Source of the DNA: Solirubrobacteraceae bacterium
Lineage (GTDB): Bacteria > Actinomycetota > Thermoleophilia > Solirubrobacterales > Solirubrobacteraceae
Assembly (NCBI GenBank): GCA_025451035.1
Contig: JANWLE010000094.1
Span: 1 to 49,919 of the forward strand
Length of the DNA stretch: 49,919 nt
Reading direction: 5' to 3'
The position numbers and the translations under genes are program-made. Below the pieces are notes generated by a model. That model was not told where the DNA came from and did not search any database. It worked only from the letters and a program-made list of their open reading frames with translations. Each line of letters opens with the position of its first letter. Positions within the stretch are counted from its first letter, which is position 1. Of the stretch, positions 43,001 through 49,919 are shown one piece after another.

Positions 43001-44472
43001 GCCAGCACCGCCACCCCGCCGCGGCGCGGGTCGCCCGCGCCGCGCAGCGTCTCGCCATCGCGCTGGACCGCGCCGACACCGCCGAAGAAGAGGTTGGGCG
43101 AGCTGAAGCGCACGATCGTGCGCCCCTCGCCGTCGAGCTGCCCGAGGTCGATCCCGGGCTCGGCGTACAGGACCTCGCCCTCATAGTGCACCCGCGGGGC
43201 GCGCACCGCTTCGGCGATCTCCAGGCCGTGGTCGACGACGCCCACGATCGTCTGCAGCAGGGCAGAGCGGATGCGGTTGGAGCCGGCGCTGCCGAGCACG
43301 AGCTCCACCTCGCCGTCGCGCAGCACGACCGATGGGGCCATCATGCTCGGCATGCGCTGGCCGGCCTCCTGGGTGTGAAAGCCGAGCGGGCTGAGGTCCT
43401 CCTCCCCCATGATGTTGTTGATGTGAATGCCGGTGCGCGGCACCACGACACCGGACCCCTCGCCGTTGGTGGCGGTCACGCTGCAGGCCATGCCGTTGCC
43501 GTCGAGCACCGAGATGTGGGTGGTGGCGCCGAGATGGCGGGAGAGAAACCGCTCGAGGAAGCCGTCCTCGTTGAGGCCCTGCACGAACTGGGGGGTGCGC
43601 TCCGCCTGGGCGCACGCCATCGCCTCCACGACGTCCGTGAGCGGCGGCGGCGAGCCGGCCCGGTCGAGCAGCCCGAGCGAGTAAGCCAGCAGCGTGCCGC
43701 CGGCGGACGGCGGGGGGTTGGTCAGCACGTCGCGGTCGCGGTAGCGCATCCGCACCGGTGTGCGCAGGATCGCGCGGTAGGAGGCGAGCTGCTCGCGGTG
43801 CAGCGAGCCGCCGCGCGCGGCCACCCAGTCGCTGACCGCGTGGGCGATCTCACCCTCGTAGAACGGCCGTGCGCCTTCGCCGCCGAGCCGTTCCAGCGCG
43901 TCGGCGAGATCGCCGTTGCGCAACACATCACCCTCCCGCAGCGGCCGGCCGTGCGGCGCCCAGATCGCGGCGCACTCCGGCGTCGAGCACAGCAGCTCCC
44001 CGAGGATCTCCGCCACGTACGCCTGCCCGCGGTTGAGCGCCACGCCCGTGCGCGCCAGCTCGGCGGCGCCGGTGGCGAGCTCGCGCAGCGGGATCGTCCC
44101 CCACCGCCTCACCGCGTCGCACACCCCGGCGGGAGTGCCGTAGACCGCGCACGAGGCCGGGCCTATGTAGAAGACCTGCTCGGCGTCGCCGAAGGACACG
44201 TCGATCGCCTGCAGCGGCACGGTCGAGCTGTCGTGCGGGGGGTCCGGCGCCTCCACGAAGAAGTCCAGCAGCGCCGGCTCCTGGCCGCCGCCGGCGATCA
44301 TCATGTAGCCGCCGGCGCCCAGCCCAGTCAGCAGCGGCTCGGCCACGAACGATGTGAGCATCGCCCCGACAGCCGCGTCCACCGCGTTGCCGCCCTCGCG
44401 CAGCACGCGCGCGCCGGCCTGCGCGGTCAGCGGGTGCCCCGCGGCGATCACTCCTCTGCTAGCGCTACTCAC
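42997..44472 (-). CDS. ggt: Gamma-glutamyltransferase-family hydrolase (Ntn type)
   Basis: A 491-aa protein of the gamma-glutamyltranspeptidase family that self-cleaves. The predicted new N-terminal nucleophile is T317 in ATTHISVLDGNGMA, followed by VTATNGEGSG. EGGNAVDAAVGAML and GLGAGGYMMIAGGG are the N-terminal signatures, and LVLGSAGSNRIRSALLQ is in the small subunit. Unlike the secreted enzymes of E. coli or Bacillus there is no signal peptide before GVIAAGHPLT, so it is probably cytoplasmic and may act on other gamma-glutamyl or amide substrates. GTG start with TAGTCT 6 nt upstream. Confidence 0.88.
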   Translation of the reverse strand: MSSASRGVIAAGHPLTAQAGARVLREGGNAVDAAVGAMLTSFVAEPLLTGLGAGGYMMIAGGGQEPALLDFFVEAPDPPHDSSTVPLQAIDVSFGDAEQVFYIGPASCAVYGTPAGVCDAVRRWGTIPLRELATGAAELARTGVALNRGQAYVAEILGELLCSTPECAAIWAPHGRPLREGDVLRNGDLADALERLGGEGARPFYEGEIAHAVSDWVAARGGSLHREQLASYRAILRTPVRMRYRDRDVLTNPPPSAGGTLLAYSLGLLDRAGSPPPLTDVVEAMACAQAERTPQFVQGLNEDGFLERFLSRHLGATTHISVLDGNGMACSVTATNGEGSGVVVPRTGIHINNIMGEEDLSPLGFHTQEAGQRMPSMMAPSVVLRDGEVELVLGSAGSNRIRSALLQTIVGVVDHGLEIAEAVRAPRVHYEGEVLYAEPGIDLGQLDGEGRTIVRFSSPNLFFGGVGAVQRDGETLRGAGDPRRGGVAVLA

Positions 44473-44478
44473 CAGCTA

Positions 44479-44484
44479 AGACTA
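44479..44484 (-). promoter_or_regulatory. -10 box of the gamma-glutamyltransferase gene (leaderless type)
   Basis: TAGTCT on the minus strand ends 6 nt before the GTG start. Confidence 0.5.
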
Positions 44485-44544
44485 AGGCGATCTTGGCGCC
44501 GCGGTTGCCTGGTTGTGAGCGCGTGCGGCCCTGCGCTGCGTTCT

Positions 44545-45990
44545 TCAGCGGTTGGGGAGGAACTCAGGGACGTCAAGCTCGTTCACCGCAAGCCCGCCGC
44601 GGCCTTGCTCGCGCCGCGTCACGCCGGCATGCTCGGTGCGCTTCACGCGCGGTTCGCCCGCAGGCTCCTCCAGGCGGCTCGAGCGGCGAGCGCCCTGGCC
44701 CGAGTAGCCGGTGGCGACGACGGTCACCCACACCTGCTCCTCGAGCTTCTCGTCGACCATCGCGCCGAAGATGATGTTCGCGTCGGGGTGCGCCGCCTCG
44801 GAGATCGCCTTGGCGGCTTCGTTGACCTCCCACAGCGACAGGTCGGGGCCGCCGGTGATCGACAGCAGGATCGAACGGGCGCCCTCCATGGAAGTCTCGA
44901 GCAGCGGCGAGGAGGCGGCTTGCATCGCCGCCTCAATAGCGCGGTTCTCGCCGACGCCCATGCCGATACCCAGCAGCGCGTTGCCGGCCTCGGACATGAT
45001 CGTGCGCACGTCAGCAAAGTCGAGGTTGATCAGGCCCGGCAGCGTCACGAGATCTGAGATGCCCTGCACACCCTGGCGCAGCACGTCGTCGGCGACCTTG
45101 AACGCCTCGACCATCGAGGTCTGCTTGTCGAGCACCGTGAACAGGCGGTTGTTGGGCACCACGATCAGCGTGTCGACCTCTTCGGCGAGCGTCCGCACGC
45201 CCTGCTCGGCCTGCTCGGAGCGGCGCGAGCCCTCGAAGCCGAACGGCTTGGTCACGATCGCGACGGTGAGCGCCCCGACCTCGCGGGCGATGCGCGCGAT
45301 CACCGGCGCGGCGCCCGTACCGGTGCCGCCTCCGGCGCCCGCGGTGATGAAGATCATGTCGGAGCCCTTCACCAGCGCCTTGATCTTGTCGTAGTCGTCC
45401 ATCGCCGCCTGGCGGCCGAGGCTCGTGTCCGAGCCGGAGCCGAGCCCCCGCGTGAGCTGCGCGCCGATGTGCACGGTGAGGTCCGCCGTGGACTGCTGCA
45501 GCGACTGCAGGTCGGTGTTGATCGCGAGGAATTCGACGCCGTCGACCTCGGCTTCAACCATGCGGTTGACGGCGTTGACGCCGGCGCCGCCGACGCCGAC
45601 GACGCGCAGGACCGGCGCCAGCGGCTGACCGGGCCTGGCGGCGGCGAAGTGGCTCTGCTCCTCGCGGGCGTACGCGTCCAGCCCGGCCGGGGTGGCCGGC
45701 GTGATCGGCCGGTCCATCATGCTGTCGGGGATCTCCGAGGAGAAGGCGTGGCGCAGGCGCTCCTGCGGGCTCGGCACCGGGCGGGCCTCCTGCGGCTCCT
45801 GTGCCGGCGCGCTCAGCGCGGGGTGCGGCACACCCCGCTCGCGTGGGCGCTGCGCCTCAGTCTGGGAGGGCCGCTCCTCGCTAGATTCGGGCGCCTGCTG
45901 CTCGGCGCCGGGCTGGCCCTGCTCTTCTGTCTTGCGGAAGAGCGCGGCCAGCGGCCCCTCGCGCATGCTGGCCCGTTTAGTGTTTGCCAT
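44545..45990 (-). CDS. ftsZ: Cell division GTPase FtsZ with a long N-terminal extension
   Basis: A 481-aa FtsZ. The GTPase core starts only near residue 127 (RVVGVGGAGVNAVNRM) and contains FLAINTDLQSL, the tubulin signature AGGGTGTGAAPVIA, NRLFTVLD and the T7 synergy loop INLDFADVRTIM. A short linker leads to the conserved C-terminal peptide NELDVPEFLPNR. The first 126 residues are rich in Glu, Pro, Arg and Gln and predicted disordered; most FtsZ proteins have fewer than 15 residues there. ATG at 45990 overlaps the end of parA; ATG at 45966 is the alternative and still leaves a 118-residue extension. It sits with parA, away from any dcw genes in the window. Confidence 0.93.
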   Translation of the reverse strand: MANTKRASMREGPLAALFRKTEEQGQPGAEQQAPESSEERPSQTEAQRPRERGVPHPALSAPAQEPQEARPVPSPQERLRHAFSSEIPDSMMDRPITPATPAGLDAYAREEQSHFAAARPGQPLAPVLRVVGVGGAGVNAVNRMVEAEVDGVEFLAINTDLQSLQQSTADLTVHIGAQLTRGLGSGSDTSLGRQAAMDDYDKIKALVKGSDMIFITAGAGGGTGTGAAPVIARIAREVGALTVAIVTKPFGFEGSRRSEQAEQGVRTLAEEVDTLIVVPNNRLFTVLDKQTSMVEAFKVADDVLRQGVQGISDLVTLPGLINLDFADVRTIMSEAGNALLGIGMGVGENRAIEAAMQAASSPLLETSMEGARSILLSITGGPDLSLWEVNEAAKAISEAAHPDANIIFGAMVDEKLEEQVWVTVVATGYSGQGARRSSRLEEPAGEPRVKRTEHAGVTRREQGRGGLAVNELDVPEFLPNR

Positions 45991-46744
45991 TAGCGAGAAC
46001 CTCTTGCGCGAGCTGACGGTATGCCTGAGCCGCGACACCGTCCGGCTCGTACTTAAGGACCGACATGCCCTTCACAGGCGCCTCGGCGAAACGCACCGTC
46101 TTGCGGATGCGCGACGCGAACACACGGTCACCGAAATTCTCCTCGAGAATCTCGATCGCCTCCTTGGCGTGGATCGTGCGCGAGTCCACCAACGTGGGCA
46201 GGATACCCTCGATGTCGACATCCGGGTTGAGATTCTCACGAATCATCGACAGCGTGTTCTGCAGCTGGATCAAGCCGCGCATGGACAAATACTCGCATTG
46301 CACGGGGACGATCACCTTGTTCGCCGCCGTGAGCGCGTTGATCGTCAAGAGGCCCAGGCTGGGCGGCGTGTCGATGCAGATGAAATCGTAGTCCTCGAGG
46401 ATCGGTTCGAACGCCTTCTGCAGCGAGCGCTCGCGGCCGATCATCGCCGACATCGCGATCTCCGCGCCGGCGAGGTCGATCGAGGCGCAGGCGATGTCTA
46501 TCTCGCGCTTGCGGATCACCTCGCGGATGGAGATCCGGTGCACGAGCACGTCGTACATCGACTTCTCCAGCGTGTCAGGGTCGATCCCCTGGGACATCGT
46601 CAGGTTGCCCTGGGGGTCCATGTCGACGCACAGCACGCGATGCCCCTCCTCCGCGAAGGCTGCGGCCAGGTTCAGCGTTGTCGTTGTCTTGGCCACGCCG
46701 CCCTTCTGATTGGCGAAAGCGATGACCTTGGCCTTTCCTTGCAC
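45977..46744 (-). CDS. ParA/Soj-family ATPase
   Basis: A 255-aa deviant-Walker ATPase. The P-loop is ANQKGGVAKTTTTLNLAAAF with the signature lysine, followed by CVDMDPQGNLT (Walker A'), FICIDTPPSLGLLTINAL (Walker B) and PVQCEYLSMRGLIQLQNT. Such proteins position chromosomes, plasmids or cell-division machinery by dynamic membrane or nucleoid binding. No parB or parS-like 16-bp palindrome is nearby; ftsZ follows with a 14-nt overlap, so a role in placing FtsZ (compare MipZ and PomZ) is plausible but inferred. GTG start with GGAG 6 nt upstream. Confidence 0.9.
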   Translation of the reverse strand: MQGKAKVIAFANQKGGVAKTTTTLNLAAAFAEEGHRVLCVDMDPQGNLTMSQGIDPDTLEKSMYDVLVHRISIREVIRKREIDIACASIDLAGAEIAMSAMIGRERSLQKAFEPILEDYDFICIDTPPSLGLLTINALTAANKVIVPVQCEYLSMRGLIQLQNTLSMIRENLNPDVDIEGILPTLVDSRTIHAKEAIEILEENFGDRVFASRIRKTVRFAEAPVKGMSVLKYEPDGVAAQAYRQLAQEVLANGKH

Positions 46745-46846
46745 GGTAGGCTCCGATGCTCGTTTGAGTGAGAAACCGTTACGCGGTGGGTATTCGCACG
46801 GAAGGCACCGATTCCTTCACCGGCCGCGAACAGTTCGCGGCTGTCC

Positions 46847-46852
46847 TACGAT
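46847..46852 (+). promoter_or_regulatory. -10 box of the ArsA-like ATPase gene (leaderless type)
   Basis: TACGAT lies 6 nt upstream of the GTG at 46859. It is in the 114-bp divergent gap with parA. Confidence 0.5.
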
Positions 46853-46858
46853 CCGGCG

Positions 46859-47986
46859 GTGCCCGCAACCAAGCCATCCCTGCCCGCGCAACTTCAGCGC
46901 AAGCGCATCTACATCTGCGTCGGCGCGGGCGGCGTCGGCAAGACGACCCTCTCGGCGGCGCTCGCGCTGGGGCTCGCCGCGCGCGGGCAGAAGGTGGCCG
47001 TGATCAGCATCGATCCCGCCAAGCGGCTGGCGGGCGCGCTCGGGATCGAGGAGCTGGACACGACGCCGCGGCTGATCGACCCGCGGCTGTTTCGCGAGCG
47101 CGGGCTCGACGTCCGAGGGCAGCTGTGGGCGATGGTGCTCGACTCCAAGCGCACGTTCGACCAGCTGATCGAACGTCTGGCGCCGGACGAGCGCGCGCTG
47201 CAGGAGATCCTCTCCAACCGCATCTACCGGGAGATCTCCCACGCCGTCGCCGGATCGCAGGAGTTCACGGCGATCACCAAGCTCTACGAACTGGACCGCC
47301 ACGGCGAATACGACGCGATCGTGCTCGACACCCCGCCGTCGCGTAACGCGCTGGACTTCCTGGAGGCCCCGACGCGGCTGACGCGCTTCTTGGAGGGACG
47401 GGCGCTGGCGATGTTCCTCACCCCGGGCGGCATCACCGCGCGCCTGCTGAGCGGCACCGGCGCGCTGCTGTTCAGCGCGTTCGCGCGCGTCAGCGGCGTC
47501 GATCTGCTCGCGGACCTGTCGGCTTTCTTTCGCTCGCTGTCGGGCCTGATCGGCGGCTTCAGCGAGCGCTCGCGTGGCGCCCAGGCGCTGCTCGAGGACC
47601 CGGCGAGCACGTTTCTGCTCATCACCACGCCGGAGCACGACCCGGCGCAGGAGGCCGTGTTCCTGCACGGGCAGCTGCGTGCCAGGGGGATGCCGTTCGG
47701 GGGACTGGTGGTCAACCGTGTCCACACCGGCGGGCTGGCGGGCCACTCGCCGCAGGAGCTCTCGCTGCTGCTGCGCGAGCCGCTCGGCGAGCGCCTGGCG
47801 GCACGCGTCGCGGCGAACCTGCGGGACTTCGATTTGCTGGCCCGCCGTGACGCGCAGAACATCGAGCGTCTGCGCGCCGAGCTCGGCGAAGAGGACCCGC
47901 TGATCCTGCCGATGCTGGAGGGCGAGATCGCCGACATCGACGGCCTCATCCGCGTGACACGCGAGCTCTTCGGCGAGCGGGACTAG
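46859..47986 (+). CDS. ArsA/Get3-family ATPase
   Basis: A 375-aa P-loop ATPase. CVGAGGVGKTTLSAALALGL is the deviant Walker A motif; AVISIDPAKRLAGALG (switch I-like) and AIVLDTPPSRNALDFLEAPT (switch II) follow. The metal-binding cysteine region of arsenical pumps is absent, and no arsB or arsR gene is near, so arsenite transport is unlikely. Actinobacterial ArsA/Get3-like proteins are of unclear function and may handle hydrophobic or membrane-bound clients. The hydrophobic middle region (LAMFLTPGGITARLLSGTGA, ALLFSAFARV) could form a client groove. GTG start set by the TACGAT box. Confidence 0.86.
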   Translation: MPATKPSLPAQLQRKRIYICVGAGGVGKTTLSAALALGLAARGQKVAVISIDPAKRLAGALGIEELDTTPRLIDPRLFRERGLDVRGQLWAMVLDSKRTFDQLIERLAPDERALQEILSNRIYREISHAVAGSQEFTAITKLYELDRHGEYDAIVLDTPPSRNALDFLEAPTRLTRFLEGRALAMFLTPGGITARLLSGTGALLFSAFARVSGVDLLADLSAFFRSLSGLIGGFSERSRGAQALLEDPASTFLLITTPEHDPAQEAVFLHGQLRARGMPFGGLVVNRVHTGGLAGHSPQELSLLLREPLGERLAARVAANLRDFDLLARRDAQNIERLRAELGEEDPLILPMLEGEIADIDGLIRVTRELFGERD

Positions 47987-48001
47987 AGCCGCGGGACGGC
48001 C

Positions 48002-49393
48002 CTAGTGTCGTGGCGCGCCGGCGACGGGCTGCTCGGGCCACAGCACGCCCTGCTCTTCGCCGGCGAACGAGACGGGCCCGGCCGGGCTCTCGCCGACGCC
48101 GAACGCCAGCTCGAGCTCGTCGAACGCTGCGCGCACGGGCTGGGAGGGCTGTTCCGGCTCGCCCGCCGCGGCGTGCAAGAGCTCGTCGGCGAGCAGCGTC
48201 AACTCGGGATCGAGGTGGCCGCAGATCACGTCCCGCAGCAGCGCGCGCAGATGGTCGGCGAGCGAGCGGATGAGACTCTCCTCGGAGGCGCTCGAGCGCG
48301 CCGTGCCGGCGATCACCGCCCGCTCCAGCGCGAGCGCGCCGCAGATCCGCTCGTTCAGCTCAGCGCGCTCCTCGACGGTCGCGCACAAGGCCGCTAGGCG
48401 GCCGGCGAGCAGGCCGCTGTCGGCGCCCTCCGGCTCGAGCAGCGCGCGCAACGCAAGCAGGTAGTCGCTGAGGGCGCGATGCTCGCTCGGCTGTTCGCAG
48501 CCGACCTGGAAGCGCTCGAGCGCCCACGCGATCGGGGTGTCGCTCGGGGCGCGGCGGGAGACGAGGTTGCAGAAGGCGCGCAGCTCGTCCTCCTGGTCGT
48601 CGGTGACGAGCAGCATGCCGTGCGGGCGGCCCCTGCTCGACGTCGCGACGGGACGCCAGGAGCCCTGGCCGACCCGCACCCACGCCAGCTCCTCGAGCGT
48701 TATCCGCGCGTCGCCGAACAGCCGCAGGCTGCGCAGCAGGTCGTGCAGCACCTCGTGGCCCTGGGCGAGCGCGGCGGACACGTCCGGCTCCTCGCTGGTG
48801 TACAGGGCCAGCAGTTGCGGGCCGCTCTCCCCGGCGTGGGCGAGCTGCTCCGGCAGACCGTCCAGCATCTCCGGCGCGGCGAGCAAAAGCCCGCGTGTGA
48901 GGACCAGCTCGCGCGAGACCAGCGCGATGCCGCGCAGGCCCGCCAGCAGCGTGACTTCCTCGGCGCGCACCGCGGCGGACTGCCCGAGCGACTGCAGCGC
49001 CGCGGCGACGCGCGCGTGGTTGGGCTCGAACTCAGTCTGTTCTGCGAAGACGTCGCACAGCAGGCACAACAGCGCCGTTTCGCTTGCCTTGCCCGAGCCC
49101 GGCGGCAGGCCGCCGGCGTCCTTCGCGGTCAAGTAGCGCTCGAGCCCCGCGGCGCCGGCGATGAGCTGCGCCGCCGGCGGGTAGCTCTCGAGCGCCCGCA
49201 GCGAGGCGGCGCGCTCACGAATGAAGCGGGCGGTGAGCGGACGGTAGCTGTAGAGAGGGGTCCGTTGGCCGCGGCCCGGGCTCGTGGCCAGCTCGAACGG
49301 CACCTCCGCGCCGTCGGTGATCTCCTGCCGCAGATGGGCGGCGGCTTGATCGATGAAGCTTTCCAGGGCCAGCTCGAGCTTCGATGAGTGCAC
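48002..49393 (-). CDS. Unrecognised acidic, helical protein
   Basis: A 463-aa protein I could not assign. It is leucine- and alanine-rich and strongly acidic, with heptad-like helices throughout (LESFIDQAAAHLRQEITDGA, LIRSLADHLRALLRDVICGH). There is no signal peptide, membrane segment or recognisable catalytic motif. Two Cys-containing patches (TALLCLLCDVFAEQTEF and LAALCATVEERAELNERICG) stand out. The C-terminal 30 residues are disordered. It converges with the ArsA-like gene, 15 bp apart. The codon bias matches the neighbours, arguing that it is real. Start uncertain: GTG at 49393 is chosen, GTG at 49432 is possible, and neither has a good ribosome-binding site. Confidence 0.65.
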   Translation of the reverse strand: MHSSKLELALESFIDQAAAHLRQEITDGAEVPFELATSPGRGQRTPLYSYRPLTARFIRERAASLRALESYPPAAQLIAGAAGLERYLTAKDAGGLPPGSGKASETALLCLLCDVFAEQTEFEPNHARVAAALQSLGQSAAVRAEEVTLLAGLRGIALVSRELVLTRGLLLAAPEMLDGLPEQLAHAGESGPQLLALYTSEEPDVSAALAQGHEVLHDLLRSLRLFGDARITLEELAWVRVGQGSWRPVATSSRGRPHGMLLVTDDQEDELRAFCNLVSRRAPSDTPIAWALERFQVGCEQPSEHRALSDYLLALRALLEPEGADSGLLAGRLAALCATVEERAELNERICGALALERAVIAGTARSSASEESLIRSLADHLRALLRDVICGHLDPELTLLADELLHAAAGEPEQPSQPVRAAFDELELAFGVGESPAGPVSFAGEEQGVLWPEQPVAGAPRH

Positions 49394-49755
49394 AGTCAAA
49401 ACGTTTCGTCGGAGGTGTGCTGGCTCCTGCACCTCGCAGGATGAATTTCAAGCTCGCCGCCGTGCCGCGTCAGGCAACGTTTGCGCTTGACCGCCTCACG
49501 CAGCACTCGATCCCGCGCCTGCGAAGCGGGTGAGCAGAGCGATCGGCAGTCGAGGAGAGCGCCGCTCGTGCAGCCGCGGCTATCGTGACGCCCGGAGGTG
49601 GTCCCGGTGGTGGCGCTGCGCTTGCCGGCCGCGGCGGTCAAGACCAACGGCGAAACCGCCATCCGCGGCGATCGGGCTGTCGATTTCCGGGCTTCCCGTT
49701 CGTCTTTAAGCTCGACATGGAACGGATCGATGCGTCCCACGACTTAGGAGTGAGC
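49394..49755. other. Intergenic region before the UvrA-like gene
   Basis: About 360 bp between the divergent helical-protein and UvrA-like genes. The UvrA-like frame stays open upstream for some 55 codons, but TTAGGAG marks the likely start at 49756. No convincing promoter hexamers, hairpins or repeats were seen; both genes' promoters must lie here. Confidence 0.5.
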
Positions 49756-49919
49756 ATGGCCACGAGGACGAACACGCGGCCGTCTGCGCCGCACGCTGCC
49801 GACAGCCACGACTTGATCCGCGTGCATGGCGCGCGCGTGAACAACCTCAAGGACATCAGCATCGAGATCCCGAAGCGCCGGCTGACTGTGTTCACGGGCG
49901 TCTCCGGCTCGGGCAAGAG
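49756..49919 (+). CDS. UvrA-like ABC ATPase, N-terminal part (runs off the window)
   Basis: The first 54 codons are present. After a 17-residue hydrophilic leader come [20 protein letters not shown] and [12 protein letters not shown], the first P-loop of the UvrA family. The form of this segment ([18 protein letters not shown]) is closer to the UvrA-like paralogues linked to drug tolerance (UvrA2/DrrC type) than to canonical UvrA, but the discriminating domains lie beyond the window. ATG with AGGAG 6 nt upstream. Confidence 0.8.
   Translation, partial: MATRTNTRPSAPHAADSHDLIRVHGARVNNLKDISIEIPKRRLTVFTGVSGSGK

Noticed and set aside
46859-47986. Arsenite efflux ATPase
   Set aside because: No metal-binding cysteines and no arsB/arsR/arsD neighbours; ArsA/Get3-like is the safer call.

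Overview
The window is about 50 kb of high-GC bacterial chromosome, densely packed with genes and mostly transcribed leftwards. Several features suggest a high-GC actinobacterium, probably of the deep-branching class Thermoleophilia (Solirubrobacter/Conexibacter-like): many GTG starts, -10-type leaderless promoters, an F420-type (DDN-like) oxidoreductase, and the order rpmE-prfA-prmC-tsaC-...-wecA-atpI-atp. The class assignment is an inference from gene content and was not tested. I saw no tRNA, rRNA, CRISPR array, insertion sequence or prophage.

Layout. 0-5 kb: the 5' end of a MerR regulator with its own operator, a sugar-nucleotide group (PGI/PMI, mannose-1-phosphate guanylyltransferase, UDP-glucose dehydrogenase), and an M20 deacylase. 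5-12.5 kb: the complete F-type ATP synthase operon, in the order atpI-B-E-F-H-A-G-D-C, behind a structured leader that contains a 12-codon upstream ORF. 12.5-18.5 kb: five cell-envelope genes (PAP2 enzyme, NodB deacetylase, DMT-type transporter, an MGDG-synthase-like glycosyltransferase fused to a deacetylase-like domain, and a GT87-like mannosyltransferase). These separate the ATP operon from wecA, which is its usual actinobacterial neighbour. 18.5-25.4 kb: wecA, glyA, tsaC, prmC, prfA, a DUF1385 membrane protein and rpmE. 25.5-32.5 kb: electron-transfer and acyl-CoA metabolism (ETF-QO, etfA, etfB, a B12-binding mutase subunit, a HAD phosphatase, a thiolase). 32.5-38.5 kb: leucyl aminopeptidase, acyl-CoA dehydrogenase, an F420-type reductase divergent from a fatty-acid/sterol hydroxylase across a duplicated palindromic operator, meaB and a hexapeptide acyltransferase. 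38.5-44.5 kb: a GH57 glucan enzyme, two methyltransferases, a LON-domain protein, a lipoprotein and gamma-glutamyltransferase. 44.5-49.9 kb: a parA-ftsZ pair in which FtsZ has a long N-terminal extension, an ArsA/Get3-like ATPase, an unrecognised 463-aa protein, and the start of a UvrA-like ATPase.

How it fits together. ETF, ETF-QO, acyl-CoA dehydrogenase and thiolase form the electron-transfer side of fatty-acid oxidation. The B12 subunit and MeaB belong to propionyl/methylmalonyl-CoA metabolism. The sugar-nucleotide and glycosyltransferase genes feed envelope glycolipids and polysaccharides.

The observations I rate highest are: (1) a 33-bp operator unit built from TTGCGTAA palindromes, duplicated 62 bp apart and lying almost symmetrically 38 and 37 bp from two divergent start codons; (2) a recurrent TANNNT box 6-10 nt upstream of at least 15 start codons, implying that leaderless transcription is the default here; (3) the atp leader with two hairpins and a short upstream ORF; (4) the envelope island inside an otherwise conserved gene order; (5) the ParA/extended-FtsZ pair; (6) an ETF-QO lacking one canonical iron-sulfur cysteine.
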